Numbered from the stretch's first letter, positions 46,801-56,718 are shown. The stretch is DNA of 64,000 nucleotides from CAIYTF01 sp963664845 (GCA_963664845.1 OY761615.1:3720001-3784000); one strand, 5' to 3'. The notes: generated from the sequence alone by a model not told the origin. A program made the numbers and translations.

Positions 46801-47145
46801 ATGAGTTATTTTTATATGGTTCGCAAAATATGATCCAGTTTGTTACATAATGGCTCTATGCCAAACAAAATCACATCAATACTGCCGCTGAAAAAATCGC
46901 CATAAAGAAGTAAAAAAGCAAGAAATAATTACCGAAACTGTTTGGGCGGACTTGAGGGATAAAATAAGTAATAATAAATTTCAATTTGTTGCGTAATTTT
47001 ATTCGTTATTTTCGCTCCCTTCCGGATGACGAACCGAAAAGCATCGTTCAAGGTAAAGTTCCTGTTGCCAATTACAGGATTTTGTCATTGTCTGATGGGG
47101 GCAATAGAGTGAGGTAATAGTTTCGTTGATATAAGGGATAATACT
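46801..47145. other. Region between CitE-like gene and rhomboid gene 2
   Basis: The left part has the divergent promoters and no recognised motif. From 46970 on, the sequence resembles the 43260-43436 segment before rhomboid gene 1, including the small frame listed at 46986. Confidence 0.5.
46986..47117 (+). CDS. Small conserved reading frame before rhomboid gene 2
   Basis: This is the counterpart of the frame at 43273. It reads LLRNFIRYFRSLPDDEP and then KSIVQGKVPVANYRILSLSD, ending at TAA 47115-47117. There is no ATG; TTG at 46986 is the only plausible start and no clear ribosome site precedes it. The preserved amino-acid similarity to copy 1 suggests former or present coding. It ends 28 bases before rhomboid gene 2. 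Confidence 0.35.
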   Translation: MLRNFIRYFRSLPDDEPKSIVQGKVPVANYRILSLSDGGNRVR

Positions 47146-48621
47146 ATGGCATTCGGCTTTTCACCAAAATACAGTGAGGAAATACCATTAGCAGATTTAA
47201 CTGCTGAGCAATTTCTGGTCCTGGCTATTGAATCTGTCACAAAAATTGGCTGGAATATAGGCTATTTGACGTCGAAAGAATTTACCGCGTATACTAAAAT
47301 ATCATTGGTCTCATGGAGCGAAGAGGTAACGGTAACTATAAATCCTGCAAGCGCTACGGTTAAAAGCGAATGCACCGCCAGCCAGGTTATGGATTGGGGG
47401 AAGAACAAAGAAAACGTCGAAAAGTTTATTGCAGCATTCACGGAGATAAAAAATACTTTGACGACTGAAGAAATGGCAGCAAAGTATGAGGCGCTGAAAG
47501 CAGATTTTCCTGCGCCGGAAAGTGAAAATGCAGTAGACTCTCCTCTGGCAACAAAAGGAAGGGCAAAAGGGTTCTTTTCTTTATTTGTTCCGGTTGAAGG
47601 TTTTTATGTTACCCCGATTCTGGTAAATATAAATATTGTTGTGTTTATCGTGATGGCTTTGATGGGCGTGAATATAATACAGCCGGATACAAGGAGTTTG
47701 GTGACCTGGGGTGCTAATTTCGGGCCATATACAATTGATGGAGGCTGGTGGCGGCTTATAACCAGCTGTTTTCTGCACATTGGGATACTGCATCTGATGA
47801 TGAATATGTATGCCCTGCTCTATATTGGCATACTTCTCGAGGCATTACTCGGAAGAACCCGATTTATTCTTGCGTATTTTTTGACCGGATTGTTGTCGAG
47901 TGTCACCAGCGTCTATTGGCACGAACTGACAGTGAGTGCCGGCGCATCAGGGGCCATCTTCGGACTATATGGTGTTTTTCTTGCGCTGCTTCTCTCAAAC
48001 CTTATTGATAAAGGTGCACGCAGAGCTTTGTTGCCAAGCATTTCGATATTTATCGGTTTCAATCTGTTAAACGGGTTGAAGGGAAATATTGATAATGCTG
48101 CCCATATAGGAGGCCTTCTCAGTGGCATTGTGGCGGGATTTGTCTTTGTTCCCGGCTTGAAACGCGAGGAGGACATTGGCTTGAACGTTCAAACGATCAC
48201 AATGCTGATTATTGTAGCATTCGCTGTAAGTTTTGGTCTAATCAAACAAATCCCCAATAATTATGCGGAATACGAAAAAAAATATACGACTCTTGTTTCG
48301 ATGGAAACAATGGCTCTGGAAGCAGAACAATTGCCGGAGGGGACTTCTAAGCAAAAGCAGATAGCGGAATTGCAGAATACCGGAATCTATTATTGGAAGG
48401 AATGTATGCAATTGCTGCCCGAGATAGAAGCCCTGGAGTTACCCAAAACCCTCCATGAACTGATTGATAAACATAAAAAATATTGTGAAGTACAACTACG
48501 TTGTTACCAGTTGCAGTCCATGGCATTGAGCGAAAGTACTAATAAATATGACGAAGAAATTAAGAATTGTCAAGAACAGGCAAAGGCATGTTTCAACCTG
48601 ACTGGGCAAAATGGACAATAA
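47146..48621 (+). CDS. Rhomboid family intramembrane serine protease
   Basis: The 491-residue paralogue of the 43436 gene is collinear with it for the first 340 residues. The catalytic dyad is complete: Ser268 in GASGAIFG and His320 in NAAHIGGLLSG. The oxyanion-type motif HIGILHLMMNM is present. Rhomboids cleave membrane-anchored substrates within the bilayer. The soluble N-terminal domain (about 1-145) and helical C-terminal extension (about 355-491) are shared only with the paralogue in this window and may choose substrates. Together the pair suggests an active and an inactive partner. Confidence 0.93.
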   Translation: MAFGFSPKYSEEIPLADLTAEQFLVLAIESVTKIGWNIGYLTSKEFTAYTKISLVSWSEEVTVTINPASATVKSECTASQVMDWGKNKENVEKFIAAFTEIKNTLTTEEMAAKYEALKADFPAPESENAVDSPLATKGRAKGFFSLFVPVEGFYVTPILVNINIVVFIVMALMGVNIIQPDTRSLVTWGANFGPYTIDGGWWRLITSCFLHIGILHLMMNMYALLYIGILLEALLGRTRFILAYFLTGLLSSVTSVYWHELTVSAGASGAIFGLYGVFLALLLSNLIDKGARRALLPSISIFIGFNLLNGLKGNIDNAAHIGGLLSGIVAGFVFVPGLKREEDIGLNVQTITMLIIVAFAVSFGLIKQIPNNYAEYEKKYTTLVSMETMALEAEQLPEGTSKQKQIAELQNTGIYYWKECMQLLPEIEALELPKTLHELIDKHKKYCEVQLRCYQLQSMALSESTNKYDEEIKNCQEQAKACFNLTGQNGQ

Positions 48622-48787
48622 ATACCTGAATCCAAAGTTCCTTTGCCGGGCGGAACTTCCACCAAAGGTAACTGATAAGATTCAAAACGCATTTGACGAA
48701 TGGATATTATAGTCTGAAAACCAAAACTAATTAAACATAGGTAAGAGTCTCTTGAGGATAAGAACTTTTGCTTTTAAGAATAGGCCT

Positions 48788-49156
48788 ATGGAGAACGAAC
48801 TGCTATTCATTATGCAAAAATTGGAGCTCGAATTGCTTCAGCCGGATGTGCGCAGATCTGCGGACAGATTAAATGAACTGCTGGCCGATGATTTTATCGA
48901 GATCGGTGCATCAGGCAGGCAATATACCAAAGAAGATATTCTGCGGATTTTACCAACCTCACCTGAGTCTCAATTTACCATTCAGGATTTTACCATTAAA
49001 GAAATTTCATCGGATACAATAATGGCTACGTATAACGTTGAACGTACCACACATGGTACAGAAGAAAAAACGTTGTCTTTGCGCAGTTCGTTATGGCGCA
49101 AGCACAAAGGTCATTGGCAGATTTTCTTTCACCAGGGAACATCCCGTATTAAATAA
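48788..49156 (+). CDS. DUF4440 / NTF2-like protein
   Basis: The 122-residue protein fits the small alpha+beta barrel of NTF2/SnoaL-like DUF4440 proteins: MQKLELELLQPDVRRSADRL, NELLADDFIEIGASGRQYTK, and the C-terminal SSLWRKHKGHWQIFFHQGT. The family is diverse (enzymes, binders), so no function is given. I chose the ATG at 48788; the frame is open from a TTG at 48752. Confidence 0.82.
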   Translation: MENELLFIMQKLELELLQPDVRRSADRLNELLADDFIEIGASGRQYTKEDILRILPTSPESQFTIQDFTIKEISSDTIMATYNVERTTHGTEEKTLSLRSSLWRKHKGHWQIFFHQGTSRIK

Positions 49157-49305
49157 TCCCTTCGCATTCGTCTCTGATCGTTGAAATTTGTATTTTTACC
49201 TGGCCGCAGTTCTATTTATTCACAGCACGAAATCCGCTCTGAATTAAACGCTACAGGCAACAGAAGCCGGTTAAAACCGCAACAATATCATAAGGAACTT
49301 AAACA

Positions 49306-50550
49306 ATGCATTTCGAAATCATTCGGGCAGCTTCAGAGTTCGTGGACTCGGACGCCGCCATTAATCAAATAATCGGTGACTATGTTTCATCCCTCGAAAA
49401 GATGGGCGGTTCCTGCGTAAGTGTTGCAGCCATTGAGACGACAGCGCCTCTGTTTTATTTCGTTGTTACCGGCGGGGTGGAGAACCTGGTTTTGAATCTG
49501 CAGAAAAAACGTGTTCCCTCTGTTATTAATGAACCTGTTTTTCTTATTGCTCATCCGGCAAATAATTCCCTCCCCGCCGCGATGGAAATACTGGCAAAGC
49601 TTCAGCAAGATGGCTGCAAAGGAAGAATTTTTTATTTTGCTTCACCTGATGATGCCGACTCACTCCTGGCCATAAAGCAGGCAGTACAGGATATCGAAGT
49701 CTATCGCACTCTGCACGCATTGCGGCTGGGTGCCATCGGCGAGCCCTCTGACTGGTTGGTGGCCAGCAGCCCGGCACCGGAAGTGATCCGTGCCCAATGG
49801 GGTCCGGAATTGGTCCCCGTCCCGTTGAGCAGAGTGCTGGCGCTTATGCAAAACTCCAATGAAAAAGAATTGAAGGAATATGCCAGTGCACTTACACATC
49901 ATGCGGTAAACATTGTGGAGCCTTCCGCTGCACAAATCGAAGATGCAGTCAGTGTTTATACGGCGCTGAAACAGATCATCAGTGATTATGAACTGGATTG
50001 TATAACGGTGAGATGCTTTGATATTGTTCTTCAGGCAAAGACAACAGGGTGTTTTGCTCTTTCCGAGCTTATCGACGAAGGAATTGTTGCCGGATGTGAG
50101 GGGGATATTATGAGCGTGATTGGAATGATCTGGAGTCAGGCTCTCCTTCGGGCCATTCCCTGGATGGCTAATCCGTCCCGGCTGGATGAGAACACCAATA
50201 CACTGTGGCTTGCTCATTGTACAATCCCACGGAAACTCCTTCAGGATTATACGCTGCGTTCCCATTTCGAAACCGGTCTGGGAGTTGGTATACAGGGTAC
50301 GCTGCCGACAGGGCCTGTAACTTTATTGCGTATCGGCGGTAAAATGATGGATAAGCTATGGATATGCGAAGGAACCTTGGTGCAGAATGGGGCTGCAGAA
50401 AATTTGTGCCGCACGCAGGTTGAAGTAAAAATAACAAAAGGCGGAACCGTATCTGACTTGCTAAAGGCACCACTTGGGAATCATGTCGTCGTCCTGCTTG
50501 GGCACCACAGGGACCGCCTGCTGGGCTGGTGGGAACAAATGTTAAATTAA
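49306..50550 (+). CDS. L-fucose/L-arabinose isomerase-like protein
   Basis: The 414-residue protein resembles the fucose-isomerase-like superfamily. It has an N-terminal Rossmann-like half (PVFLIAHPANNSLPAAMEIL, GRIFYFASPDDADSL), then the active-site half with CITVRCFDIVLQAKTTGCFA, SELIDEGIVAGCEGDIMSVI (acidic Glu/Asp metal-ligand region) and TLWLAHCTIP. Real isomerases are larger (about 500-590 residues), so this is a short, uncharacterised branch, and sugar isomerisation is inference. It lies 149 bases after the DUF4440 gene. Confidence 0.78.
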   Translation: MHFEIIRAASEFVDSDAAINQIIGDYVSSLEKMGGSCVSVAAIETTAPLFYFVVTGGVENLVLNLQKKRVPSVINEPVFLIAHPANNSLPAAMEILAKLQQDGCKGRIFYFASPDDADSLLAIKQAVQDIEVYRTLHALRLGAIGEPSDWLVASSPAPEVIRAQWGPELVPVPLSRVLALMQNSNEKELKEYASALTHHAVNIVEPSAAQIEDAVSVYTALKQIISDYELDCITVRCFDIVLQAKTTGCFALSELIDEGIVAGCEGDIMSVIGMIWSQALLRAIPWMANPSRLDENTNTLWLAHCTIPRKLLQDYTLRSHFETGLGVGIQGTLPTGPVTLLRIGGKMMDKLWICEGTLVQNGAAENLCRTQVEVKITKGGTVSDLLKAPLGNHVVVLLGHHRDRLLGWWEQMLN

Positions 50551-50627
50551 ACTGTGAATTATTTTTCCGGGTCAGATGATCCCGGGAAAACTAAACACGG
50601 GTGTTGCAGAAAGTTTTGCAAAACTAC

Positions 50628-50656
50628 AAAGCCTCCGACGTTGATCCGGAGGCTTT
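50628..50656. terminator. Bidirectional terminator-like hairpin between convergent genes
   Basis: AAAGCCTCCG (50628-50637) pairs with CGGAGGCTTT (50647-50656), a perfect 10-bp stem between the fucose-isomerase-like gene and the convergent T9SS cargo gene. The T-tracts are modest. A second stem near 50562-50590 (CCGGG...CCCGG) lies just upstream. Confidence 0.65.
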
Positions 50657-50680
50657 GTGGTGAAAAGCATTGAACATACT

Positions 50681-53101
50681 TTATTTCAGCAGCAGTAATT
50701 TCTTTGTCTCAATAAGGGGGCCAGCTTTTAGCCTGTAGAAATAAATGCCGGTACTCAATCCGGAAGCATTAAAGTTTGTTGAATAGGTCCCTGCCGGTTT
50801 AGTAGCGTTCACCAGTACCGCAATTTCATTTCCCAGAATATCATAGACAGTTAACGTTACTTTACTTTCTGCTGACAGCCGGTAGGTTATCACCGTAGCC
50901 GCATTGAAGGGATTTGGATAGTTTTGGGCAAGAAGGAATTGTTTTCCCTGTGCATTAGGCCTGTTGTCGCTAACAAGGCTCACACCACCAAGTGTAGTAT
51001 TCAGGATCAAGCCGTTATCGCCGGCAATCCATCCGTTTTTGGCATCAACAAACCACACTGAAGCGAGGTTGGTGTTGCTGTAATTTGTATTCACCAGTTC
51101 TCTTTTCCATGATGTGCCACCATCTGTGGTCATAAATATACTTCCATTGTCACCTACTGTCCACGCGGTTGAGGCGTTTATACAGTGAATAGAACGCAGA
51201 TTGCTTGCATTCAGATACTGTGTGGCCCAGTTTGCACCCCCATCGTGCGTGGTGCATATTTGGCTTCCCATTCCAACAACCCATCCGGTATTCTGATCTG
51301 CAAAACGTACTGCATAACCGGATGCCCCGTTCACCGGCATCCAGGTTGCTCCGCCATCAGACGTATGGATAAGCGAACCGAACCAGAGTGCCCACCCGAC
51401 ATTTGCGTTCATCATAGAGAGCGAGTAAATGGTTCCGCTATTCCCATTATACTGAGTGTTCCAGGTGTTGCCGCCATCGGTGGTTTTGAGCATCACTGCC
51501 TGGCCAAGATTGCCACCTACAGCCCATCCGGTATTCTGATCAACGAATTGAACAGCGAGCAGGTCACCTGTTGTTGTTGAATTGAGTGACGTCCAGGAAT
51601 TTCCTCCATCTGTTGTCTTTTTGATGACGCCGCCATTCCCCACGAACCACCCGGTTGAGGAGTTAACAAAAAAGAGTCCGTTGATTGTTGTGTTTGTGTT
51701 AGTTGACTTTGGCGACCAGGAGGCCCCTCCGTCAGAGGTTGCAATAAGTGTTCCGTTTGAACCGGCTGCCCATCCTTTTGTTCCATTCACAAAAAACACA
51801 GCATTAAGCCTATTATTGGTTTGCGTGGTCTGCGGAAACCAGGATATGGTCGAAACGTTTAGCTTAATGTTTTTGTCACCGGGATGATAGAGTGGATTAT
51901 ACCAGTCATAGCCGTATTGCGAGGGCAGATCGTTAAATCCAAGATAATAATTAAACAGCTTCTTGGTAACATAAAGGGTGAACGCACCGGTGACCGGATT
52001 GGAATTGGTTTGGGTGAATCCTGAATCGCTTACGCTTGCAAAAACTCTAAAAGATATATTATTGGGAATGTTGCCGTCAACGTAAACAGTCCCCTTCAGA
52101 GAATCATTCGCCAAATAGCCAGTCAGATCGATACGCAAACTGTCTCCCACGTGCAAAGAAATTGACACTGACTGCGGTGAAAGATAGGCCGGAGGCATAT
52201 TGTTATCAGCCTGAATACGCCAAACCGGATAGGCTGCGATATCTGCTGCCGAATAGCCGAACTGGAAAAATCCATTTCCATCTGTGGTGGTGTTCCTGTC
52301 ACTATAATTACCGTTGTTGGGCCAGGTGCTGATTCTGACGTCGGCGAGCGCCTTGCCGTCTTCACCTTTGAGGTAGCCAACAATTTTTGCAACGGGTTGC
52401 GCAAAACTGAAGTTCACCCCGGAGTAGCTTTTCGAAAGCACAATGGCAGTGTCGGTTGGTGTTGAGGTGTAAGGCGAAAAATTATCACGGATATAGATGC
52501 TATATTTGACACCGGCAGCTCTTTGCGTGAAGTTCAGTGTATAGTTGCCACTTGCGTCAGTCAATGCCAATGTCTGAAAATTGCCTGACTCTTTTCCTTC
52601 ACCGGTAATAATAATATTTTTTGAAGAAAAAGACGGCGGAGGAATTATTGTTCCGGATATAGTATATGCCGGGGAAATCATTGGATTAACAGTGCCGGTA
52701 ACCAGTGAAACAACGTTGTTGTTGGAAAAACGCAAAACATACTTTCCCGGTGCCAGATCAAAATCCGGCATGGTAAGTATCAAGTGTCCATTGACAAGGC
52801 TGTCCATATCGCCAGGCCCGTTTTTCCCCGAAGCATCACCATCTGTTTGTGTAAACACCCCAAAAATTGACTTATCTGTGGCGGGGTCAATAACACCATT
52901 GCCATTCAGGTCGGCCCAAATTTCACAAATCATAGTGCCGCCGGTGGGGATGTTGCATTCCCATGCGGTGCCTTGTCCCTGGGTACTACTGAAATTTGCG
53001 GAGAAACCATTGACCGTGAGGTTTGTTATTTGTGCACTTGTATCAGAGCAGAAAAACAAAAGCGAAAAGATTGCCGGAAGAAACCACCGGAAGACTTTCA
53101 T
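50681..53101 (-). CDS. Secreted Ycf48-like repeat protein with T9SS sorting domain
   Basis: The 806-residue cell-surface or secreted protein has a signal peptide (MKVFRWFLPAIFSLLFFCSD). Beta-sandwich, carboxypeptidase-regulatory-like segments follow (about 140-400). Then comes a seven- or eight-fold array (about 430-710) of Ycf48/BNR-type blades, each with a TxDGGxxW element (SDGGASW, TDGGNSW, HDGGANW) and a W(A/F)(A/V)G core. The sorting domain starts at NYPNPFNAATVITYRLSAES and ends KKLLLLK. Such beta-propellers probably bind proteins or glycans; the function is unknown. Confidence 0.9.
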   Translation of the reverse strand: MKVFRWFLPAIFSLLFFCSDTSAQITNLTVNGFSANFSSTQGQGTAWECNIPTGGTMICEIWADLNGNGVIDPATDKSIFGVFTQTDGDASGKNGPGDMDSLVNGHLILTMPDFDLAPGKYVLRFSNNNVVSLVTGTVNPMISPAYTISGTIIPPPSFSSKNIIITGEGKESGNFQTLALTDASGNYTLNFTQRAAGVKYSIYIRDNFSPYTSTPTDTAIVLSKSYSGVNFSFAQPVAKIVGYLKGEDGKALADVRISTWPNNGNYSDRNTTTDGNGFFQFGYSAADIAAYPVWRIQADNNMPPAYLSPQSVSISLHVGDSLRIDLTGYLANDSLKGTVYVDGNIPNNISFRVFASVSDSGFTQTNSNPVTGAFTLYVTKKLFNYYLGFNDLPSQYGYDWYNPLYHPGDKNIKLNVSTISWFPQTTQTNNRLNAVFFVNGTKGWAAGSNGTLIATSDGGASWSPKSTNTNTTINGLFFVNSSTGWFVGNGGVIKKTTDGGNSWTSLNSTTTGDLLAVQFVDQNTGWAVGGNLGQAVMLKTTDGGNTWNTQYNGNSGTIYSLSMMNANVGWALWFGSLIHTSDGGATWMPVNGASGYAVRFADQNTGWVVGMGSQICTTHDGGANWATQYLNASNLRSIHCINASTAWTVGDNGSIFMTTDGGTSWKRELVNTNYSNTNLASVWFVDAKNGWIAGDNGLILNTTLGGVSLVSDNRPNAQGKQFLLAQNYPNPFNAATVITYRLSAESKVTLTVYDILGNEIAVLVNATKPAGTYSTNFNASGLSTGIYFYRLKAGPLIETKKLLLLK

Positions 53102-53427
53102 TTGTCGTATTCCTTATATAGGGTTGCTATTTAGAATAAGAAACAAAGGCTGAATGCCCGCTCGCGATGAGTGACGACTGTATGCGTCTATTTTTGTTAT
53201 ACTAATATCAAACTAACCATTACGGGGGGCATTGTCAATGAATAAAATCAGTTATCCAAGAGTGATAATGTATAAGGTGACTGGGAGCACTAAGGCCAAT
53301 TTATTGAAGTGTTTGCTTTTGAAGGGTGCAGTGAACATTATTATCCGGTAAGGAAAGGACTTTGCTTTTGCTATCGGGGAAAATGCAAAACAAAAAACAG
53401 TGCGGCCTGCATTGATTTAGGGATACA
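53102..53427. other. Intergenic region downstream of the CHAD gene
   Basis: These 326 bases lie between two reverse-strand genes. I see no gene, repeat or clear terminator; the promoter of the T9SS cargo gene is expected at its left end. Confidence 0.4.
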
Positions 53428-53886
53428 TCACTTGACAAGATGCATAAAATCCTTAAACTCCGGCGATTTCAAAAACACGGCAAGCTCCTGTTTCAGTTCT
53501 TCGGTAAGTTGTTTCTCTTTGTCGGCGATCTGTATTATGAATGCTTCTGCCGCCGGATTGTTTGCGTCGTGTTCAATTAGCGCTATGCTTTTCTGCAGGA
53601 TGTAGTTATCCCTTACATTACCACTCGCATTCTGCAAATGAGCTATTGAATCATAAAACCGTTTGAATTTCTTCCTGTCATAAAAGCCGTAGAACAATTC
53701 CATTGAATAGCGTAAACGCCTGAAGGCTATTCTGACCAGATGCAGGTTCTCTGCACTTTCCTCAGTGAAAAAAGCAGTGATCGTTTTTTTCAGTTCTTTC
53801 ATTCTGGATTTCAGAATGATGTCCGAAGCCTCAGGAAACGTTAATTGCCTCGTAAGATGTCTAATTTTCCATTTTGGTGCAGCCAT
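53428..53886 (-). CDS. CHAD domain protein
   Basis: The 152-residue protein matches the second half of a CHAD domain, the alpha-helical domain of polyphosphate-binding proteins: NLHLVRIAFRRLRYSMELFY (spaced His and Arg), then HLQNASGNVRDNYILQKSIA. CHAD domains are normally ~200-300 residues, so this is a short form. The frame is open from a TTG at 53925 with a GGGGGA box; the ATG at 53886 is an alternative. Polyphosphate binding is inferred from the family. Confidence 0.83.
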   Translation of the reverse strand: MAAPKWKIRHLTRQLTFPEASDIILKSRMKELKKTITAFFTEESAENLHLVRIAFRRLRYSMELFYGFYDRKKFKRFYDSIAHLQNASGNVRDNYILQKSIALIEHDANNPAAEAFIIQIADKEKQLTEELKQELAVFLKSPEFKDFMHLVK

Positions 53887-53925
53887 GCGAACCCATGAGA
53901 TTAGATTGATGAATTGGGAATACAA

Positions 53926-54451
53926 CGTCCCCCAGGATAGCAGGTGTTCTGTTTGAAGTCGATAAAAGCCGTTCGTCTTGCGTTATATTATTGGTTTTCG
54001 TTGCCATAAATCAGTTTTACTACCTGTTGAAGACTCTTGCAAATTTAAATAACTGCATTATGAAAGGCAAATCACAGGAGTTAGCTTACCGGGATTGAGG
54101 GTAGGTTTTAAGATGGGGCTCTTAGAACATGGGAATATATTAAAAGCCTGGCAAGGAATTTCTTGACTCAGGGACGGCGGAACTGAGCAAAACAGGCAAT
54201 GGGGCACTGTCGTATTAATAAAACAACAACCGGATTTGGCAGAAACTTATATGGGAAAACCGAAAATGGAGTGTTCATCTTAATATAGCACGAAGTATTA
54301 TTGCAGATTGTGCAGGCTGGGAGAATGACAAATAACCGGATTTGGCTGTCGTCGGATGGAGATTTCACGTGACTTTAATAAAATAGGCTGCTCATGATTA
54401 TGAGCAGCCTATTCCTGAAAACTCTACATTACTTGTCAAAACCAGGTAAAA
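53926..54451. other. Intergenic region with terminator hairpin
   Basis: These 500 bases contain no supported gene. A short reverse frame at 54168-54368 shows no features. The strong hairpin at 54382-54413 is listed separately. Confidence 0.45.
54382..54413 (-). terminator. Strong hairpin downstream of T9SS cargo gene
   Basis: AATAGGCTGCTCAT (54382-54395) and ATGAGCAGCCTATT (54400-54413) form a perfect 14-bp stem with a 4-base loop, 38 bases beyond the stop. The T-tract on the reverse strand is weak (TTATTAAAG). Confidence 0.7.
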
Positions 54452-55339
54452 TTATTTCAGCAGTAACATTTTCTTTGTTGACTGGAATGAGGAGACCTTG
54501 TCTTTTCCTTCAGCAGAAAGACGATAAATATATACACCACTCGCAAGGTTAATGGCATTAAACGGAACAGTATAGAATCCAGCTGCCTTATCTCCATTTA
54601 CCAGGGTTGCAACTTCTCTCCCGGTCATGTCATAAACTTTGAGGAGTACTTTGCTGTCAATGGGCAGTTGATAGCTCAAAGTAGAGGTCGGATTGAACGG
54701 ATTTGGAAAGTTTTGCTGCATGGCAAATATGTTTGGAATTAACTTTTTGGTCACAGGTGAAATGCTTGTTGGTGAAACAGGGAATTCATCGATAAAGGTG
54801 CACAAACTGGTAACGTTGGTGTTCACGGTTCCGACGTAATAGGTTATGCTTACACCGGCGGCAACGGTTCTGCGAAATGTCATGTTTAACGGGGCGGTGG
54901 TTGAAAACCCGCTTGGACAGTTTAAGGCAACTTTCATCACCATAACGGAGTCCATCGATTCTATATATCCACCGAAACCTGCGCCAGCTATTGCGTTTGT
55001 TGCAAATTGTAAGCGTCCTGGTGTGTAAGCGAAACTAACTGTCGGATTTCGTGGAATCAACAAAGTTGGCATCCCACTTGAGATAATCTTTAAAGTCGCA
55101 TCACCATTTAAAAAACTCTTGTTAAAATCCCAGAAATACTGTCCGCTGGCATACTCGATACCGGATTCGTAAGTGTTCTTAAACCACACCTCAAAGGTTA
55201 AGAGGGTATCATTTACTTTGGTAGTGTTCATCACTCTGACGGTTGAGGTCATATTGGTATCTCCGGCCGCCAATGCAGAGTCACTCCAAAGCAACGTGAC
55301 TGCCATAGCAATGAATACCGAAGCAATAATTTTTTTCAT
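54452..55339 (-). CDS. Secreted beta-sandwich protein with T9SS sorting domain
   Basis: The 295-residue protein has a signal peptide (IIASVFIAMAVTLLWSDSAL), an about 180-residue beta-rich middle (FEVWFKNTYESGIEYASGQY, ATNAIAGAGFGGYIESMDSV) and a type IX sorting domain (NFPNPFNPTSTLSYQLPIDS to KKMLLLK). The middle domain resembles small cohesin- or adhesion-like modules, but I cannot name a family. It is likely exported to the cell surface or medium. Confidence 0.85.
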   Translation of the reverse strand: MKKIIASVFIAMAVTLLWSDSALAAGDTNMTSTVRVMNTTKVNDTLLTFEVWFKNTYESGIEYASGQYFWDFNKSFLNGDATLKIISSGMPTLLIPRNPTVSFAYTPGRLQFATNAIAGAGFGGYIESMDSVMVMKVALNCPSGFSTTAPLNMTFRRTVAAGVSITYYVGTVNTNVTSLCTFIDEFPVSPTSISPVTKKLIPNIFAMQQNFPNPFNPTSTLSYQLPIDSKVLLKVYDMTGREVATLVNGDKAAGFYTVPFNAINLASGVYIYRLSAEGKDKVSSFQSTKKMLLLK

Positions 55340-56256
55340 GTTCTTAGGTCCTTATCTATGATGGTACAAATTAATAAACTATACTGATCATTGGAATCAA
55401 AATTTCAAGTACAAGCAATACGACTAACAATAATGAGGATTTCTCTGGTATGGAACAAACGCCTGCAAAGACATTTACCATTATGCTGGTGACGGATGAA
55501 AAGGGGCAAAAACCAAGTCAGTTATCTATCCATAAAGCTCCATACACGCAGAAAATCCTGTTTAAGCATTCCGACTAAAATAATAAAAAACAATCAAAAA
55601 CAAAGAGATGTTTTTGTGCACTGCAAAGAAACCAGGAGTTAATCCAAGCCTGCCTGGAGAATATCCCTTTCGTAAAACCGTCTTCACGGTCATTGTTTGA
55701 CACACCATTATTTTCGGATTCCGGCTGAATTCTACACCGTACCATGGTTCCCGTGTTCAGGGACTTTTCCGGATCGGAAGAACCTCAGGAACTGATTGAT
55801 CTTGACGCAAGGAACCGCTTTTTTATGTTTTTCAGGGTATTTCTTGGGGAATTCCAAGTTAAAATCCACAAACAGATTAAGGGGCACTGAATCCTGACCC
55901 AAAGCGGGATAGGGTTACTTGCGTTGCCCAGCCAATTGAGGGCAAAGATTCTTCATGAGATGAACACGGTAATGGGGGGAGGAAATGCTGAAGTGGCGTC
56001 AAAAATGGGGCGCGATTCCTTAGGGGCGCCGGAGTGTTAGAAAGGTACATTCGCAGGCGAATGATCCGTGTTTTCCTCCCGGGAGAAAGCAATATACCGG
56101 GTATTTGGACTTATTCGCCTGAATAATTGAAAATCCTGTTTGACATATGGCAAAAAATCTATAAGTTATGATAGTATATTTAGTTAGACAGATATTGCTT
56201 ATATATAAAATCGACTCTTATCACTCAATCATAATAAATAAATATCAGGTACCTTC
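55340..56256. other. 917-base intergenic region
   Basis: No gene is supported; short frames such as 55877-56092 on the reverse strand look accidental. The right end (56130-56256) is AT-rich and must hold the promoter of the secreted-protein/membrane-protein cluster. TTGACA at about 56140 is present, but I found no well-spaced partner box. Confidence 0.45.
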
Positions 56257-56718
56257 ATGAAAACCAACAAATTCAACGTTGCTCCCGTTGTCTCAGCATT
56301 ATTGTTAGTGCTGTGCTTCGGGTTTGCATCAAGCGCTTTCGCCCAGGGGACAATTGGGAAAATATTCACAAAAGCCGAGGCCGACAAACAGTTTGGGCCC
56401 GTGCTTAAATCAGTTACAATGAAAGTTGAAGAGGTCAAAGCACTTCTCAGCAAAACAGGGGATTACGTCATGTTTGACTTGTCGGGAGATCGTGTACGTT
56501 GTCTGGACGGGAAAAGACAAGCATTAAACAGTTTTGGCAAGACAGCAACCTCAAAAGACGTTTTTCACAAATACAGCCGAAGTAAAGTGGAAGAATTGAT
56601 CTCGCTCGGCGATGGTGCAACCGTAACCTTTGAAACCAGAGCAAATGTTTTCTCAGTTACCAGTGGTGCGACAACATTGGAGCTGTCAGTTTTTTGTCCT
56701 CCTCTTTGTAACGAATAA
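56257..56718 (+). CDS. Small secreted protein, first gene of the membrane-sensor cluster
   Basis: The 153-residue protein has a clear signal peptide (VVSALLLVLCFGFASSAFAQ). The mature part has GTIGKIFTKAEADKQFGPVL, AEADKQFGPVLKSVTMKVEE and a C-terminal CPPLC pair of cysteines near the end. I do not recognise a family. Its stop is 9 bases before the start of the first membrane paralogue, so it is probably in the same operon. It could be a periplasmic ligand-binding partner of the membrane proteins (inference). Confidence 0.7.
   Translation: MKTNKFNVAPVVSALLLVLCFGFASSAFAQGTIGKIFTKAEADKQFGPVLKSVTMKVEEVKALLSKTGDYVMFDLSGDRVRCLDGKRQALNSFGKTATSKDVFHKYSRSKVEELISLGDGATVTFETRANVFSVTSGATTLELSVFCPPLCNE

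Noticed and set aside
54168..54368. 66-codon reverse frame with several Cys
   Set aside because: No ribosome site, no family features; lies in a region that otherwise looks non-coding.
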